DNA from: Tipula vernalis
Lineage: Eukaryota; Arthropoda; Insecta; Diptera; Tipulidae
Assembly: GCA_958295665.1 (NCBI GenBank)
Contig: OY282558.1
Span: 141,712,577-141,776,576 of the forward strand
Direction of reading: 5' to 3'
Length of the DNA: 64,000 nucleotides
Under the pieces are notes generated by a model that was given only the letters and a program-made list of their open reading frames with translations, searched no databases and had not been told where the DNA came from. How positions within the stretch are numbered: position 1 is the first letter of the stretch; every line of letters begins with the position of its first letter. Shown here one piece after another: positions 46,707 through 59,260 of the stretch. Position numbers and translations under genes: made by a program.

Positions 46707-49640
46707 CCCAAGTAACAATTTGATAGGTTAATTGTCCTAGACAGCAAAAACAAATCTGTTACAACGTCGTGAAATCAGAAAAATTACACAAATTAGAAAT
46801 GTTAAATAGATATTCAATAAGTTTTTAAAACGTTGTGGCAGTGAAAAAAAAGCTAATTAGCTTAAGTAGGTATATAAGACATTCCAGCAGCGATTTTGTT
46901 ATACGGCATAAAGCAAAACAATCGGGAGAAAAGCAATTTTGCTGTGCTAGTCAACTAAACAAGTATGACAGCTATATAATACTTCATTTATTTTTTTGTG
47001 TAATTTTCAAACATATTTGCATTTAATCAAAATTACTGTTAAAATAACAAAATAGTTATAAAACAAGTCTAAAAGAAATTTATAAGTAATTTTGGAGGTG
47101 GAAAAGGATTTTTTCGGCTATGATTATTTACGGATACAAAAGTCCAATATGTTGTGCGGTCTAGTTTTGCGCTTTATGACATAAAATCAAATAAGTCGAA
47201 TATAATGGCGAACAAACATTTATATAATTATTTATAATTTTATTTATTTATTAATTTATTATTTATAATAATTGTAAATAGTGATGTGGCATCTTGCAAA
47301 TGAGTCTAGCCAAATGCTCTGTTTGAAGAGGCATCTTGCAATTGACTAGTACCAGTTGATGCGGATGGGTGTAACGTAACAGTAAGATTTGGTGGTTTTT
47401 CATTGTTTTTTTTGCGACTATCGACTACATCTTGCACCGAAGGAATTGATATATCTTAATTTAAAAAAAATTCATTCAAAAATTAACAAAATAATTTGCT
47501 TTACTTGCTCTTCGGAAGTGGCTCGTTCTTCTAACCTTTGTATACCCTGTACTGCCAGCTGATACTCCGAATATTTGGCGAGCAAGCGTGCCAGTTCTGA
47601 GCACCATGAACTATCGGCTTTTTGCTCTGTAACCTAACCCTTGATATTTTAGGAACTCTTTGGTGTCCGGTGGATAATGAACGATACCATTATTTTCGTC
47701 TTCTTCAAACCAGCACGTCGGACACACAAACAATTCCTTCTTGCTTACAGTTTCGAGAACACAGAAAACCTAATAATCATAACAAACCTATTAAATAATA
47801 CTCTTACTAGAAAAAATGATTTCATAGCAAACACTTACTTATTACGTAATTACCGCGTTAATCTGACAATAATGTTAAATAACAAATTACGGAAATCCAA
47901 CTTGATATGCCAATTGGTTTGGAAAAGGAAAACTGCTTAACTCAAAGCAAAATTACTTATCTAACAACGAAACTGCTTAACACACAGCGAAATTTATATG
48001 AGTAAACTAAACGTGGATAAAACAGGAAAACTGCTTAACTCAAAGCAAAATTGTTTAACACACAGCAAAACTGCTTAATACACCGCAGAATCTAAATGTG
48101 TACTATGTGTAAATTTATAACTAAAACAATGTTGTTAACCCTCTAGCGGGTATTTCCGCTTTAAAACGGAGTACAGAAAACATGAATAATAAATAGAAAA
48201 TTATTATTTGCTCTTGTACTCTTTGCACAGAACTACGTTTTTGTAAGTTGTTAAAAATATTATAGGTGTATGTGCGTTAACTGTTATTATTTGCGTAATT
48301 CAAACACTTCAGTTAAATATTTATGTGAACAAAATTGGGCAGACAAAATTTAATAGTCGCAATGTCCAAATGTAGAAGAAATATTATTAGTGTCTTGTTT
48401 TTCTTGTCGTAGAAATGAGAGAGTAGAAAGATAGAACATTCATTATATTCTGATCTACAGTTCAGTATATTCTTGGTGTGCTTGAGAGGCACCATTCGAG
48501 TATAATGCCAAATGTTAACAGTATTAGGGAGGAGTACTTCGAGTGCAAAGAGCTAAGAACGTAAAATGTAGAAAACATCGATACGTCGTGTGAGCGATGA
48601 TAGTTGACATAGCAAGGCAATAGTAAAATAGTTTGCATTGCTCAGAACAGGAAAACGTATCTTGCTTGATTTAACGCAAGTGTGCTAGTAAAAGTTTTAA
48701 AAGGCTTCGTTTGCAATTGAGAGATATGTATAAACAAAATTATCTCACATCGAATAGCTTAGCTTTATACTGAAAGGCGCAGTGGACCCTTTTGTTTCTG
48801 AAATATTAGTATACATTCGTGAGACCAAATATTATTAGACTGGCGGTTGGTGCTTCTACAGTTCAACCGGGAATTAGAATTTCAATTAGTGATGTTTTTA
48901 TTATATAATATCTTTGTTAATGTAGTAATATGTTAGTAATTTTAACCTGAGACAATTTTAGATCTAATTTTTGATTTTTTTCACATTAATATTACCCTAC
49001 CATAATTTCCCCAGTCAGAAAAAATTGCTTGCAAGAGGATTAAAGTAAATAATACTCCATGCAAAGTGCAACAGCTAAAACGCTTAACACAAAACAATAA
49101 TGTTTTATGATCAGTGATTTTCTCATTCAAAAGCTAATAAGTTACTTAAAATATTTAATATATTTTGGTTAATTTTTTGTAAGTTCGTAAGACAATTTAG
49201 CAAGATGTTTTATTATATTTAATTTAGGACAAATAGTTAAAATGATTGTCTATTATACTATTTAGCTGTTACATATATTAAAACCATCTTTTAATTTAGT
49301 TTTTCTTCTCATAAAAATGGCTGCATCATTTATCTGGTTAAAAAACTTAGACAAAAACAACTTTATCACATGCAAATATTAAAAAACGCTAATCTTCAGC
49401 TTTTTGGTTGATTACCAGAAGCTTTTTAACAGATTTGGATTTATTTTTCAGCAAAAATTAATTTTTCGAAAATTTTTTTGATTTAAATTTTATTATTAAT
49501 ATCAAATATTTATAAGTCGCGTTTTCCTTTTCTGACCTACTTTTTCAAACTGGTCAATGAAATTTGTTTCCCGTGTATTTTTACGATTAAAAATCACAAG
49601 CAAAGTCATATTTTCCCTGTCAATATTTCATAAAATATTT
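46707..49640 (-). mobile_element. Element B: inverted, 5'-truncated relative of element A
   Basis: It begins with CCCAAGTAACAATTTG (46707-46722), the same TIR as element A, and continues as the reverse complement of element A to about 49640. The far TIR is missing. It shares the gene piece: on the minus strand VLETVSKKELFVCPTCWFEE, VHYPPDTKEF and an ELARLLAKYSEYQLAVQGIQ helix are better preserved than in element A. The region of the start codon (about 47845) has lost ATG. An extra stretch inside the linker (about 47455-47510) may be an intron or insertion. About 650 bases absent from element A are inserted at about 48737-49385. Confidence 0.75.
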
Positions 49641-49864
49641 GTGACTGCTGCGGGGCAAGTCATAACAAAATTATGATCCAGCCTAAATGATCGGACAATT
49701 GGTGCTATTTGTTTTTTACGCGGTTATATTAATCAGGACAAACTATTAATGGAAATCTAAAATAAAGTGAATTTTATTTAGGTAATGAATTCTAAAATAT
49801 TAACTGACATGGAAAATTCCATGACCACATTATCGTTTTAAGTTGTTGGTTGGAAACTATGTTA

Positions 49865-49984
49865 AATATGCATTTAAAAGCTATTGATTTACCGGTAAAT
49901 TACCGGTAAATCGGTAAACCGAGCGAACTTTTATCACTTACTGGTAAATGAAAAATTCGGTAAATTTGCAACCCCTAGTATGCT
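49865..49984 (-). repeat. Short ACCGGTAAAT-repeat segment, possible hAT-like end
   Basis: TTTACCGGTAAATTACCGGTAAATCGG-type repeats are followed by GGTAAATTTGCAACCCCTAG. Read on the minus strand, the edge CTAGGGGTTGCAAATT resembles the 5' TIRs of hAT elements, but no partner end or 8-bp duplication was found. It lies directly beside the truncated BEL-4 LTR. Confidence 0.25.
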
Positions 49985-51760
49985 CTACTAAACGTGTTCC
50001 AGTATTTTTAATTCTCGTGTTACATAAATATGTACATAAACTAATGAACTTAATTTTTATATTTTAAATTCATCATCGACAAGAAAATGTTTCGTATCGT
50101 CATCATACTCCAACATTCCGCCGCCCTTGATTCCCTGCGATTCAATCTTATGGTAAGTACATAATTTGTGAATAAAAAAAAATTTTAAAATTGTGAAATA
50201 CTCAAGATGTCACCGTTTTCAAAAATCTTGTTTAAATTGTTTTATTAATAGCCATCGAGACTACTTATTTATATTAACATATGTAATATCACCTTCTGGA
50301 ACTAACGTAAGAGAATGGCCAATAATAAAGTGTGCAGGTGTAGGCTTTTTAAATCATCGCCTAATTTTATCAGTTTATCACCAATGGCCTTGAATTTAGG
50401 ATTGCTTCTATTTCTACTCGTTTCAACTGCGTTTCAAATGACTTTACGGCCGCCTCTCATAATCAATGCAACGTATTTCTCTCCTTTAAAGCCTTGTAAG
50501 ATGTTATTATTTTCGATAAATTTGTACAATTCGGCCCAGTAATTATTTGCACCTATAAATATCACTGTAGAACCGCAGGGCTTGGACCCGCGTAGTCTAC
50601 CTACCCATACCTTCAAAAACCGCATCAGTAGTTGAACTCTGTCTCTCGGTAGTTAACCCATTGTTGACATTGAGATTGTGGATTAGCCTTAAAGCACTTC
50701 ACAAATCACTTTATCACCGTTCAAACTTAACGGCAACTAGGTTCCCGAATGATGAAAATGACTGTGATAATGTAAAACGATCAATTCGGCATATCGTATT
50801 TTGTTAGATATTATAAGTGGATCCTTTGTGCTTTCCGATAGATCTGATTTCGGGAGATGTACACCAACTCGTAATAGTCCTTCATTATATCTATAAATAG
50901 ACACAAATATTTAATTCACTCTTTTAATTCTCTGCCACTTTGAATTTTCATTATTTCCGCCTACAGATGTTTTCTCCGATTTTACTTGCAGCATCATTTT
51001 AGAGATATTTCAATGTCTTCAACATTGATTGGTCTGATTTTTCTTTTTTCCTGTTTTTTTTGCGTTCGCTATGAAACGTAGTCACCACAACTACCATCAA
51101 TAATCGAATGCAGACTGAATATTTAGCCAATAATTGGGGTTTTCTTCTCCTTCTGTTGCATATGCTTTTCTTTGGACTGACTATCTCTCAACTGATCTTA
51201 TTAAAAATGTAGGCCTCTTCCACCAGATACCTAAATCTAGTAATTCTTGCGGAAAAATCCCCCTGGAAGCTTGTTCATCTGGATTCATAGATCCTGGAAC
51301 ATAAAGCCATTGATTTCACCTAATCTTCTCTAGAATTTGAGATGTCCTCTTACCGACAAACGTTGTCCACCGTGTCGTGTGATTACTTAACCAGTCTAAC
51401 ACGATCGTAGAGTCGGTCCACGTAGTTATGTCACTTTTATTCACTCGCAATTCTTCTGCTGTTGAGACAAGTAACTTGGTCAGCAAATGCGCTCCACATA
51501 ATTCCAACCTTGCAATCGATACTACTTTAATTGGCGATACTCTAGACTTTACTGTAACCAACTTGCATTTGTTTTCATTAGACAGCTGACCGATAATTAA
51601 ATACCGTTTCCAAAGTTTCATTAGTATACGTTGGGTTGATGCAGGAATGTAGAGTATGCCTAATTTTTGATTTCATTGCACAATTTTGGCAATTCCAGGA
51701 TTTTTCTCAGTACTAATGAAGTCCAAGTACTGTTCGCTTAATTTTGATAACATGACATTT
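49985..51760 (-). mobile_element. BEL-4: decayed BEL/Pao pol 3' half with partial LTR
   Basis: On the minus strand from about 51760: a worn RT end, RNase H (SIARLELCGAHLLTKLL, TTWTDSTIVLDWL, 51316-51621), VPGSMNPDEQASRGIFP, NEGLLRVGV, the zinc-region remnant LHYHSHFHHSG, an integrase FIGANNYWAELYKFI core piece (about 50560), EAILNSRPLV and PAHFIIGHSLTLVPEGDI (about 50290-50340). AAGGGCGGCGGAA, the polypurine tract, then precedes an LTR start TGTTGGAGTATGATG at 50115 reading downwards. The LTR seems cut at about 49985. Frameshifts and stops are common. Gag, protease and most of RT are absent. Confidence 0.8.
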
Positions 51761-53874
51761 TTGAAGCTTTTCTGTTAATTGTGACTTGTCGTCATGATAA
51801 TAAAATCTTTATAACACTGTATTCTTTTCTTACAATTTATTTATTATTTCTATTTTTTTATATTTAAATTTTATCTCTTTAGATATTTTAAACGTTTGTA
51901 TAATTTATACTTAAGAACAAAATTTGCCTTTTTTTTATAAGATCTTTTGATAAAAAATGGCGGTACAGTAGTCTTGCGCTTAAATGTTATTTGATAGTAA
52001 ATAAATAAAAATTTCGCAATTGAACAAAAAAATGTTAAAGAGTTGAATATTTTTATTTTAAAAGTTCAACTAAAATAAGAGCTTTAATGCGATGATAAAA
52101 TAATTAAATTTGGAAAACTTTTTTATTTTTTAACATTAACGAGTAATCTAATTATGTATTGTAACAGTAAAAGCTATTTTCAATTTAAAAGTTGGTAGAA
52201 TAAATTATTCTGAATCGAATTATCTTTCAAACCTTTCCCAAGTTTTAAAATTACAGAATTTGGCGACTTTTTTACTGTAAATCCCAGCTTTAAACAGAAG
52301 ATTTAATATGTTCAACGAAACATCCAAATTTATAACAAATAACGTACCAAGTCACACAAAATCATCATAAATTTATCAACACATCATAATAAACAATGTG
52401 TTTATCATACTTTTAATAATCTTACACATAAGAAAACAAACTTTATTAACATTCTGCACCATTAAAAAAATCATAAAAAAAAACATCGCATAAGATTGTT
52501 ATCATCGTTGATTGATTATTCATTTGGAATAATTGAATCATTAAATCACTTCGTTATAAATAGTATTTGGTCTATGTACACTAAACATTTGAAACAGGAG
52601 AGACACTTTATTGCTTAACCAAATATGTATACGCGCGATATAATGTGAAGGGAAAGAATTGGGTTCTTTTTTCTACATTTTGTTGATTTTATAAAAAAGT
52701 TTTCATTTTTACAACTTCAACAAAAAGTTTTATGTTATATGTATAAAGAGACGACAGACAAGAGTTCAGAAAGAACACTCAATTTATTGTCTACTGAGCT
52801 TTTAGTATATGTCTTTAGTATATGGGTTTATGTTTAAAAAAAACCGCAATATGTACGTACACATATACAAACATTGCTTGAATATTTTTTACCTAGAATA
52901 ATTTGCTGGCTTACATACTACGTAATTTAACAATTTTAATGTGAAATTTTGGAGGGGATTATAAAATCCAAACAAAATTTTTATAAATATGTCAAAATTA
53001 AACCCATCGCATGTCAAATTTACTTCCTGTATAAACTACAATGCGGCTAATTCAAAACAAACACTTCACAATATATTCACCAATCTCAATTTAATTTTAT
53101 GGCAAAATTGAAAATTTTGTATAAATATAACAAACTAGTTGTAGTATTTATTTTTCCCATTATTTCAAGTAAATTGTTAAAACGACAAATTGAATTTTAT
53201 TTTGTATTTTCAATTGAACTACTAAATCGGAAAAAATTCAATTTCGTTACTCTGTTCATAACAAATAAAATTGCTTTACTTATTTATATTACAATATTGA
53301 CAACACAACAGCAACAAACTTTTACGTATGACACCGACCCTATGACATTTAATCAGTATATTTGGGTGTGTATGCGTGGCTGTCTGTACGACTGAATGAA
53401 CCGCAAAATATTTCAAAGTGATTTAAGCAAATAATTATATTTTGCTGCTAAAAATTAATTAGTTGAAAGGTTTTTCTAGGAAAAATAAATTTAAAATACT
53501 TTTCACTGTTACAATTTGTTTCACTTAGGTGGTTTTCGAAACAGTTAAGATAATTAGAAAAGAGGATGTTGGAGAATTTTTTTGTTTTAATTATTAGAAA
53601 ATGATTCTCAATTTGAGAGACCTCAGATTCAAACAGAAATGTTTTTTGCCTTTGGTCTGACGGTACGATTCATTCGAAAAGAGAGAAGATTGAAGTCGAA
53701 GATTGTGTGCTGATGTCTTGATTTGCTTGAATATATTTTTCTTATATTATGTTGTTTGTATCTAAGGAATTTAACAATGTATCATGTATGATTAATGAAA
53801 TAAATATTTATAGATGTAAATTAAAAGTAATGTTTTATTATATTTTTTTCGTCAGTGATAGAAAACCAATCTGC
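51761..53874. other. AT-rich sequence without recognisable genes
   Basis: It contains only AT-driven frames, the longest being 53099-53395 on the plus strand, which is hydrophobic and Lys-rich with no family match. No terminal repeats, RNA genes or exons with good splice sites were seen. Confidence 0.55.
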
Positions 53875-54775
53875 TCATATATAGTATGCAATACACCAAT
53901 CAGCAAATAAATCTCTTATTTGAAAAGAATGCTTATCGATTGGTGTTGCTGGTTGATTCCACAAATTATTATCCTCTATTGCGCTGAACTCTATTGTACT
54001 TCTTAAAAAGTTGTGAAGGTTACAGCACGAAGTTACTTTGTCAATGGGTGTCGTTACGTTCACTTCCACTCGTAATAATATTAATAATAACATATAACAA
54101 TAAGGTGCTTTCTATCATTCGTCTAGCTCAACTTAATCTGAAAAGTTATATTAATGTTGAAACAACGAATTATTTGTTGGTATATAGGGTGAATTTATGT
54201 TGTTAATTGGGACAGCTGATAAGCTGGTTTGTAGGCAAGATACTGTCAAATGAAATATATCCTATATATATATATTACTTCCGTTTTACTCCTATTAAGT
54301 AAGAGACGTGTTTTATTTCCAATTACCAAAAATCTGTTTTCAACATTATTTACGAGTATGGAATTTTATTGAAAAACATTTAGCTGACCTGTAATTAAAA
54401 ATTCGTTTTTTGAGTTCCAAATTTTTACAAGCGGAACTTCTGTATCTGGTTAAGGTTAAGGTTAAGAACCACCAGGTTGAGGTTGGTCCACCATTGATCC
54501 ATTATCTCCCATCAACATTTATAAATCGATACTCAACATCAGAACGACTAAGTAAGACTTCTTATAATTAGCGAATCTAGATCAACTATGTTTGGGAGTA
54601 AACATTGTTTTATGCTTCTCATCAAGTGAACCTAAACAGTAAGAGAAGTCCCATTTATGCAAAAAATTATTATTAGTTTTAACATTTTGGATAGTTGAAG
54701 TGACCTTCGTCGTCCGGTTTATTATCGCCTTTAAGATTTGTTTTACTATTTTTGCGACTCTCGACTCCAAATAAA
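53875..54775 (-). pseudogene. PIF/Harbinger transposase remnant
   Basis: On the minus strand, HKWDFSYCLGSLDEKH (about 54590-54670) matches the first catalytic Asp region of Harbinger nucleases (KWNFPxCxGAxDGKH), with PKHS just after. After a stop, NYKKSYLVVLM and a worn VDVG follow (54490-54560). After about 300 unreadable bases, RRMIEST (about 54110) and CCNLHNFLRS (about 54010) match the conserved RRxVENAF and LHNFL blocks near the third catalytic residue, then a C-terminal FQIRDLFADWC. The order is right for one element. No TIRs or Myb-like partner ORF were found. Confidence 0.7.
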
Positions 54776-54963
54776 AGTCGGCACTTAATACTCGAAAACT
54801 AGACCCTTTCGCTAAGTATCTAAACGTTTAAGTTTTGTTAAATTAAAATCCCTCTTATTACCTTCGAGTTTTTTTTTAAAGAGGAAACATACCTAAGTGT
54901 CACCATTAATTTTTGTAGCGCGGAAAAACCCAATCAAAAATTATTTCATTTTGACTCCATATT

Positions 54964-55698
54964 GATGCTTACAGAGCGTTAATTAAACATTTTGGTCATG
55001 TTGGTAAACATTACTACACGTATCAACTAAAGTGCCAAAAAGGATTGGTTGTTCTGTTAAAATGAATAGAGAGTTACGTGGATGCAAACGAAATTCAAGC
55101 TGCTCTCGCTGGAAAAAGTTTCCAATGCAAAACTATTACCAATATTTTTAATCGGGAGAAGGAGCCTCAGCCATTGTTTCGTCTGGAATTAGAACCAGAC
55201 AATAAAAAGGTTAAAGGCAACCATGCAATATTTGACCAAAAATATCTATTGCATAGAAGGGTTACCATCGAGGAACCCAGGAAAATAAATGGGCCGTACA
55301 GTGGACACACTAGAGCATATTGCACTTTGAGCGATGTTTGTGTTCTAAGTGATGAACTCCATAATTCAAAGGCTTACATTAAAGCAAAAAAAGGTAGCAT
55401 CAGTGAGAAAATGCAGCAACTGCGATGGAAATCACACAGCTAATTATATAGGGTGTCCAATTTATCTAGAATTGAAAAAGCGAATCAATTCAAAGCGCAG
55501 CGAGCAGAGCAACGAATCCTTAATCTAGATTCTTCAGCTAAAAAAGCAGCATGGCCAGAAATTCTAAACACAATCGCTCAAAATGGAAAGCAGTACGCAA
55601 CAGGAAACGGTACCGTGCACAAAGAGGTTTCATACGCAAGTGTTCTTAAAGCTGCGAACAAGCTAAATCGTATTGTAAATTTGGCAATGGTTGCGTAG
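54964..55698 (+). pseudogene. Jockey-type ORF1 (Gag-like) remnant
   Basis: One frame from DAYRALIKHFGHVGKHYYTY passes a TGA (55063) and continues VDANEIQAALAGKSF, KEPQPLFRLELEPDNKK, LLHRRVTIEEPRK, GHTRAYCTLSDVCVLSDELH and, after TAA at 55441, IEKANQFKAQRAEQ. This is the order of jockey-clade ORF1 proteins: a PRE_C2HC-like domain followed by CCHC knuckles that bind RNA. The first knuckle lacks its leading CxxC and the second has Ser and Tyr at Cys positions. No ORF2 follows, so this is an isolated ORF1 piece. Confidence 0.75.
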
Positions 55699-56418
55699 AC
55701 AAATTTATCTACCGAAATGTATTTCCTTTGAATGTATACTGTCAGAGCCTTCTAGAGTATAGAGCCATAATTATCATGACGTACTTTTTAGAAGCTTTTT
55801 AGTGGTATAACTTTCCACTGATTTCCACAGGAATCCATAGAAAACATGATATTTTTTAGCTTCAAGTTTTTCAATGAAAAAATCAAAAATATTGTAAAAT
55901 TGTAAATATACAAGAAGACTATATTGGTATTAAATAAATATAAAATGCAGAAATATTAAAAATAAATTATATCTAAAATATATTTTTCGAACTTTCATTT
56001 TGAAAAATACATCAAAGTTGGCTCTGACGAATTAAAATAATACTTGCTAAATTTAACTTTAGTTTCACTAGTGTACGTAAGATGTCTAAGATGTTTACAG
56101 AAAAATACCAAAACAAATTATTTAATCAAAAAATTATCACATGTTCTTAATATTTTGTGAATTTGTTTTGCTTTTCCTACAATTTTTGAACTTGAAATTT
56201 CCCCATGTGGTCATTTTTGGTTTGATTTTAGCAAGATTTTACTGCCATCACTGCCATCTATATAATATAAATTGACTTAATGACCACACGATTTGTAGTA
56301 AGCTTTAATTTCAATTTGACCAGAATGTTGTTGTTATGAATTTTTTTTTTTAATTTCGTTTAAATAAATCAATTATTATAAGAAAATGAAAACGACTTAC
56401 TGAAACGACATCCATATA
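55699..56418. other. AT-rich sequence
   Basis: No gene or repeat terminus was recognised between the ORF1 remnant and the Tc1-like end. Confidence 0.5.
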
Positions 56419-56800
56419 CAGTGCTGGTAAAAAAAAATTGGGCAAACAAATTTATTGCAAATTGGAGTCTTTTTTTTGCTAAAATTACAAAACTTTTGAA
56501 AGCAATTGGTTTATTGTTTCATTTTAAATACATGTATGACGTAATTTTTTGAAAATAAAAAATTGACCTGCAATTTAGGGGCAAAACACCGAAAAATGCC
56601 AAAATATTCAAAATACGTTTGATTGGAGTTAAAGTAATGTAATAAATTAAACACTTATTTTTTATTTTTTTTTTGGTTTTTATTGATTTATAAAAGTCCA
56701 ATCTTTAATATTAATATTTTGTTGGACCGCCTTTTGCTTTTATTACACCGGTACAACCCCGCAACTGATGTGCAAAAAAATTGGGCAAGCAATTATTTTT
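56419..56800 (-). mobile_element. Tc1/mariner-like remnant (one end plus transposase C-terminus)
   Basis: CAGTGCTGGTAAAAAAAAATTGGGC starts directly after a TA dinucleotide (56417-56418), the usual Tc1 target and terminus. About 290 bases in, the minus strand ends a frame with GCTGVIKAKGGPTKY and a TAA stop (56711-56713), the characteristic C-terminus of Tc1-type transposases (xxxAKGGxTxY). Only about 15 codons remain. A second end-like stretch, GTGCAAAAAAATTGGGCAAGC (about 56769-56790), lies in the same orientation, so two related copies may be fused. Confidence 0.65.
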
Positions 56801-56897
56801 TTTACGCCTACCGTTCTTGGCCGTCATTAGGGCGCAGATGTTTTATTGCCTGTAATTTATTTTTTGAGTATAAATAGTGCATATTTTGTAAGATTAG

Positions 56898-57325
56898 GTT
56901 ATTCTGTAAGTGATCCTAGACAAATAAATGATTGTTTAACTTTATTAAGTTATGGTCCAAAGTTCAACTTACAAACATAATATGGAACAATGAATACCAT
57001 TGACTTACTGACGGACATAGAAAATATATTAACACAGTATTCCGAGGAAGATATTGTAAATGATATGAGAACATGTACAACCTATGCCTTAATAAAATAC
57101 AAACAATGGGTCTATCCGATTCCTCGGACGTAACTTTACCCACAAAGCGTTTATTACCAAACCTAACTTAAAAGATATCACGGTTTTTCTTAAATATGGA
57201 AACTCCTTCCCCAATAACACAATTGGTCACGACTATATAAATCTGCTATTCTCATGCGGCCAAATCATAGACTCACAAATAATGTTAGATTATTTAGAAC
57301 TGAAACATGTAGAGCAGTAATCAAA
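56898..57325 (+). pseudogene. Possible Penelope-like element remnant
   Basis: The plus strand reads VSDPRQINDCLTLLSYGPKF, then IDLLTDIENILTQYSEEDI and MRTCTTYALIKY. After a 1-base shift it gives FLGRNFTHKAFITKP and ITVFLKYGN, ending at TAA about 57320. 'LSxGPxF' followed by an acidic helical stretch and 'FITKxDKGNxTV' is how I remember the region upstream of the RT core in Penelope-like elements. The RT core itself is absent, so the assignment stays tentative. Confidence 0.45.
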
Positions 57326-58270
57326 ATCGCATTCGTCATTTTTCATCTTCGACCTTTAACAAGTAGATCTCTGTTACACCTCTAGTATACTATAGTATAG
57401 TATTGTAAATTTAGAAATTTAAATCCCATAATACACGGTAAACTAACTATACATTTTGTCTTAGAAACACCTGGGCAACAATTGTTGGAATTTGGAAGGT
57501 GTTGACCGTTAAAATATATTTTTTCGAAAAATTCGACATTACAACTTTAAATTTTGTCAACAAGTAGATGGAAAATTGTCAAATTTATCATCAACATAAC
57601 AAATAAATCGTCCGTCCCGTTTTTGAGAAGTATTTGGCAGTTTTCTCTGCCACTGCAACCCCCCTCTATTCTAGACTCGAATAAAACAAACTGCTTTTTA
57701 CTACGAGTAAAATCTATCTTTGTACAAAATTTCGACCAAAATTATCAATATTTGTGAGAATTGGAGGCAAAACAAAAATAATAAAAAAGTATTATTGAAA
57801 GAACGGAAGGATAGAAGGACGGACACGACATTTTACCTGTCGTTTACATAACTAACAATAAGGAATACTTAAATATAAAATAAACATAAATTAAATTAAT
57901 ATTAAGTAATAAACAAAAAAAGAAAAGAAAAGAAAAATTAAAATTATATATGTATAATGCAAAGGCACAATGGCTACACAAACGTGCGGAAAAAACCCCA
58001 CTCATCATATTCCCCTAATGTGTGCTTCAGCATTTTGATACTCAAGACCTTGCAATCAAAACTTAGTACTCGTAACTCTTAAAAATTCTTTATAGTTGTC
58101 TAATAACGAAATTTGCTTAGGCATGCCATTGAGAATTTTTGGTGCAATATAAGTATACGATCCTCTGAAATGTTCTTTAAATGGTTTTGGGACGGCAATA
58201 CAATTTTTTTGTAGCTTATAACTCAGTAGTTTGACATTTATATTACCACAATGCCGGAAGAAAATACTTA
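57326..58270. other. AT-rich sequence
   Basis: No gene or element recognised. It contains an A/G-rich simple stretch at about 57905-57935. Confidence 0.5.
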
Positions 58271-59260
58271 TTACCTTATAGATAAAAATATATCATACTG
58301 GTAGAATATTTGAGATCCGGAAATGAGAAAGTGGCGGTGACAATCATGACTTACGATGAAGTAATCGAACTGCATATTTTTGGCAAATAAAAAGTGATCT
58401 GAGATTTTCAAAATACATTCCGCCCCATGATACAATGCCATATTTAATTTTAGACTCGACCATTGCAAAATAGTAAATTTTAATTACATCGAAAGAAATA
58501 AAGGTCTTAGTAACTATATTTTCCGAATGGAAACGATCATGCTTTTGCACAACTGATTAATATGAGGTTTTCAATTGAAATGTGTGTCCATAAAAATTCC
58601 CAGGTATTTGAATTTGGTTACTTTTTCAATTGTTTGAGGGTTCGACATTACTATTTAATTCTGGTGTATGCAATATACCTACTGTAAATAGCTTATACTT
58701 CGTTTTGGAATTCAGTATTAGCTTGTGCTAAGCAGTCTCATGCCACTGTTCATTTTAGTAGATAGCTCCACATATGTATCGCAACAATAAACTAGTGCCA
58801 TGTCGTCGGAAAAAGCTAGAGGAAATCCATTTAATTTTAGCGAAAACAAATGAATTTATGTATATTAAAAACAAAGTATGGCCTAAAACTGGCCCTTGTG
58901 GGACTCCCGCGACATTATTAATCTTTACACTTTGTTTTTTCCTTTCAAATAAGATTTAAACCAGTTTAACAAGGCACCTCTAATGCCAATTTGTTCCAAT
59001 TTTAGCAATAGTATTGAATGATGAACGCAATCGAAAGCTTTGGCTATATCTATGAATACTGTGGCTGTCTTTTTAATGTTATTAAGGCTAGAATAAATTT
59101 TATTGGAAAACATATGAAGAGCGTCCGCCGTGCTTTTGTTACAAGTAAAGCCATATTGTTTTTCATTTAAATAATTTAGTTTAGTTAAATAATTGTTCAG
59201 ACGAATTTTTATCAGATTTTGGAAAATTTTGGAAATTTTGGTTTTTAGTTCTTCTTCTGT
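58271..59260 (-). pseudogene. Reverse transcriptase of a two-ORF jockey/CR1-like non-LTR element
   Basis: On the minus strand from about 59250: KIFQNLIKIRLNNYL, LNEKQYGFTCNKST, motif A TVFIDIAKAFDCVHH (about 59060), LKLEQIGIRGALLNWFKSYL, motif B GVPQGPVLG (about 58890-58910), motif C SDD in place of FADD (LAFSDDMALVY, about 58790-58820), KYLGIFMDTHFN and the thumb FAMVESKIKYGIVSWGG (about 58400-58470). Frameshifts and stops break it into three or more pieces. The endonuclease that should precede it is missing: ORF1 lies just upstream, so about 700 bases were deleted between them. It is related to the fragments at 8288 and 9276. Confidence 0.85.

Noticed and set aside
50040..50160. A GC-rich minus-strand open patch that looks like a terminal coding exon
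   Set aside because: It spans the BEL-4 polypurine tract and LTR start, and integrase C-terminal sequence lies directly upstream on the same strand.
53099..53395. 98-codon plus-strand frame, hydrophobic and Lys-rich
   Set aside because: AT-driven codon content, no recognisable domain and no regulatory context.
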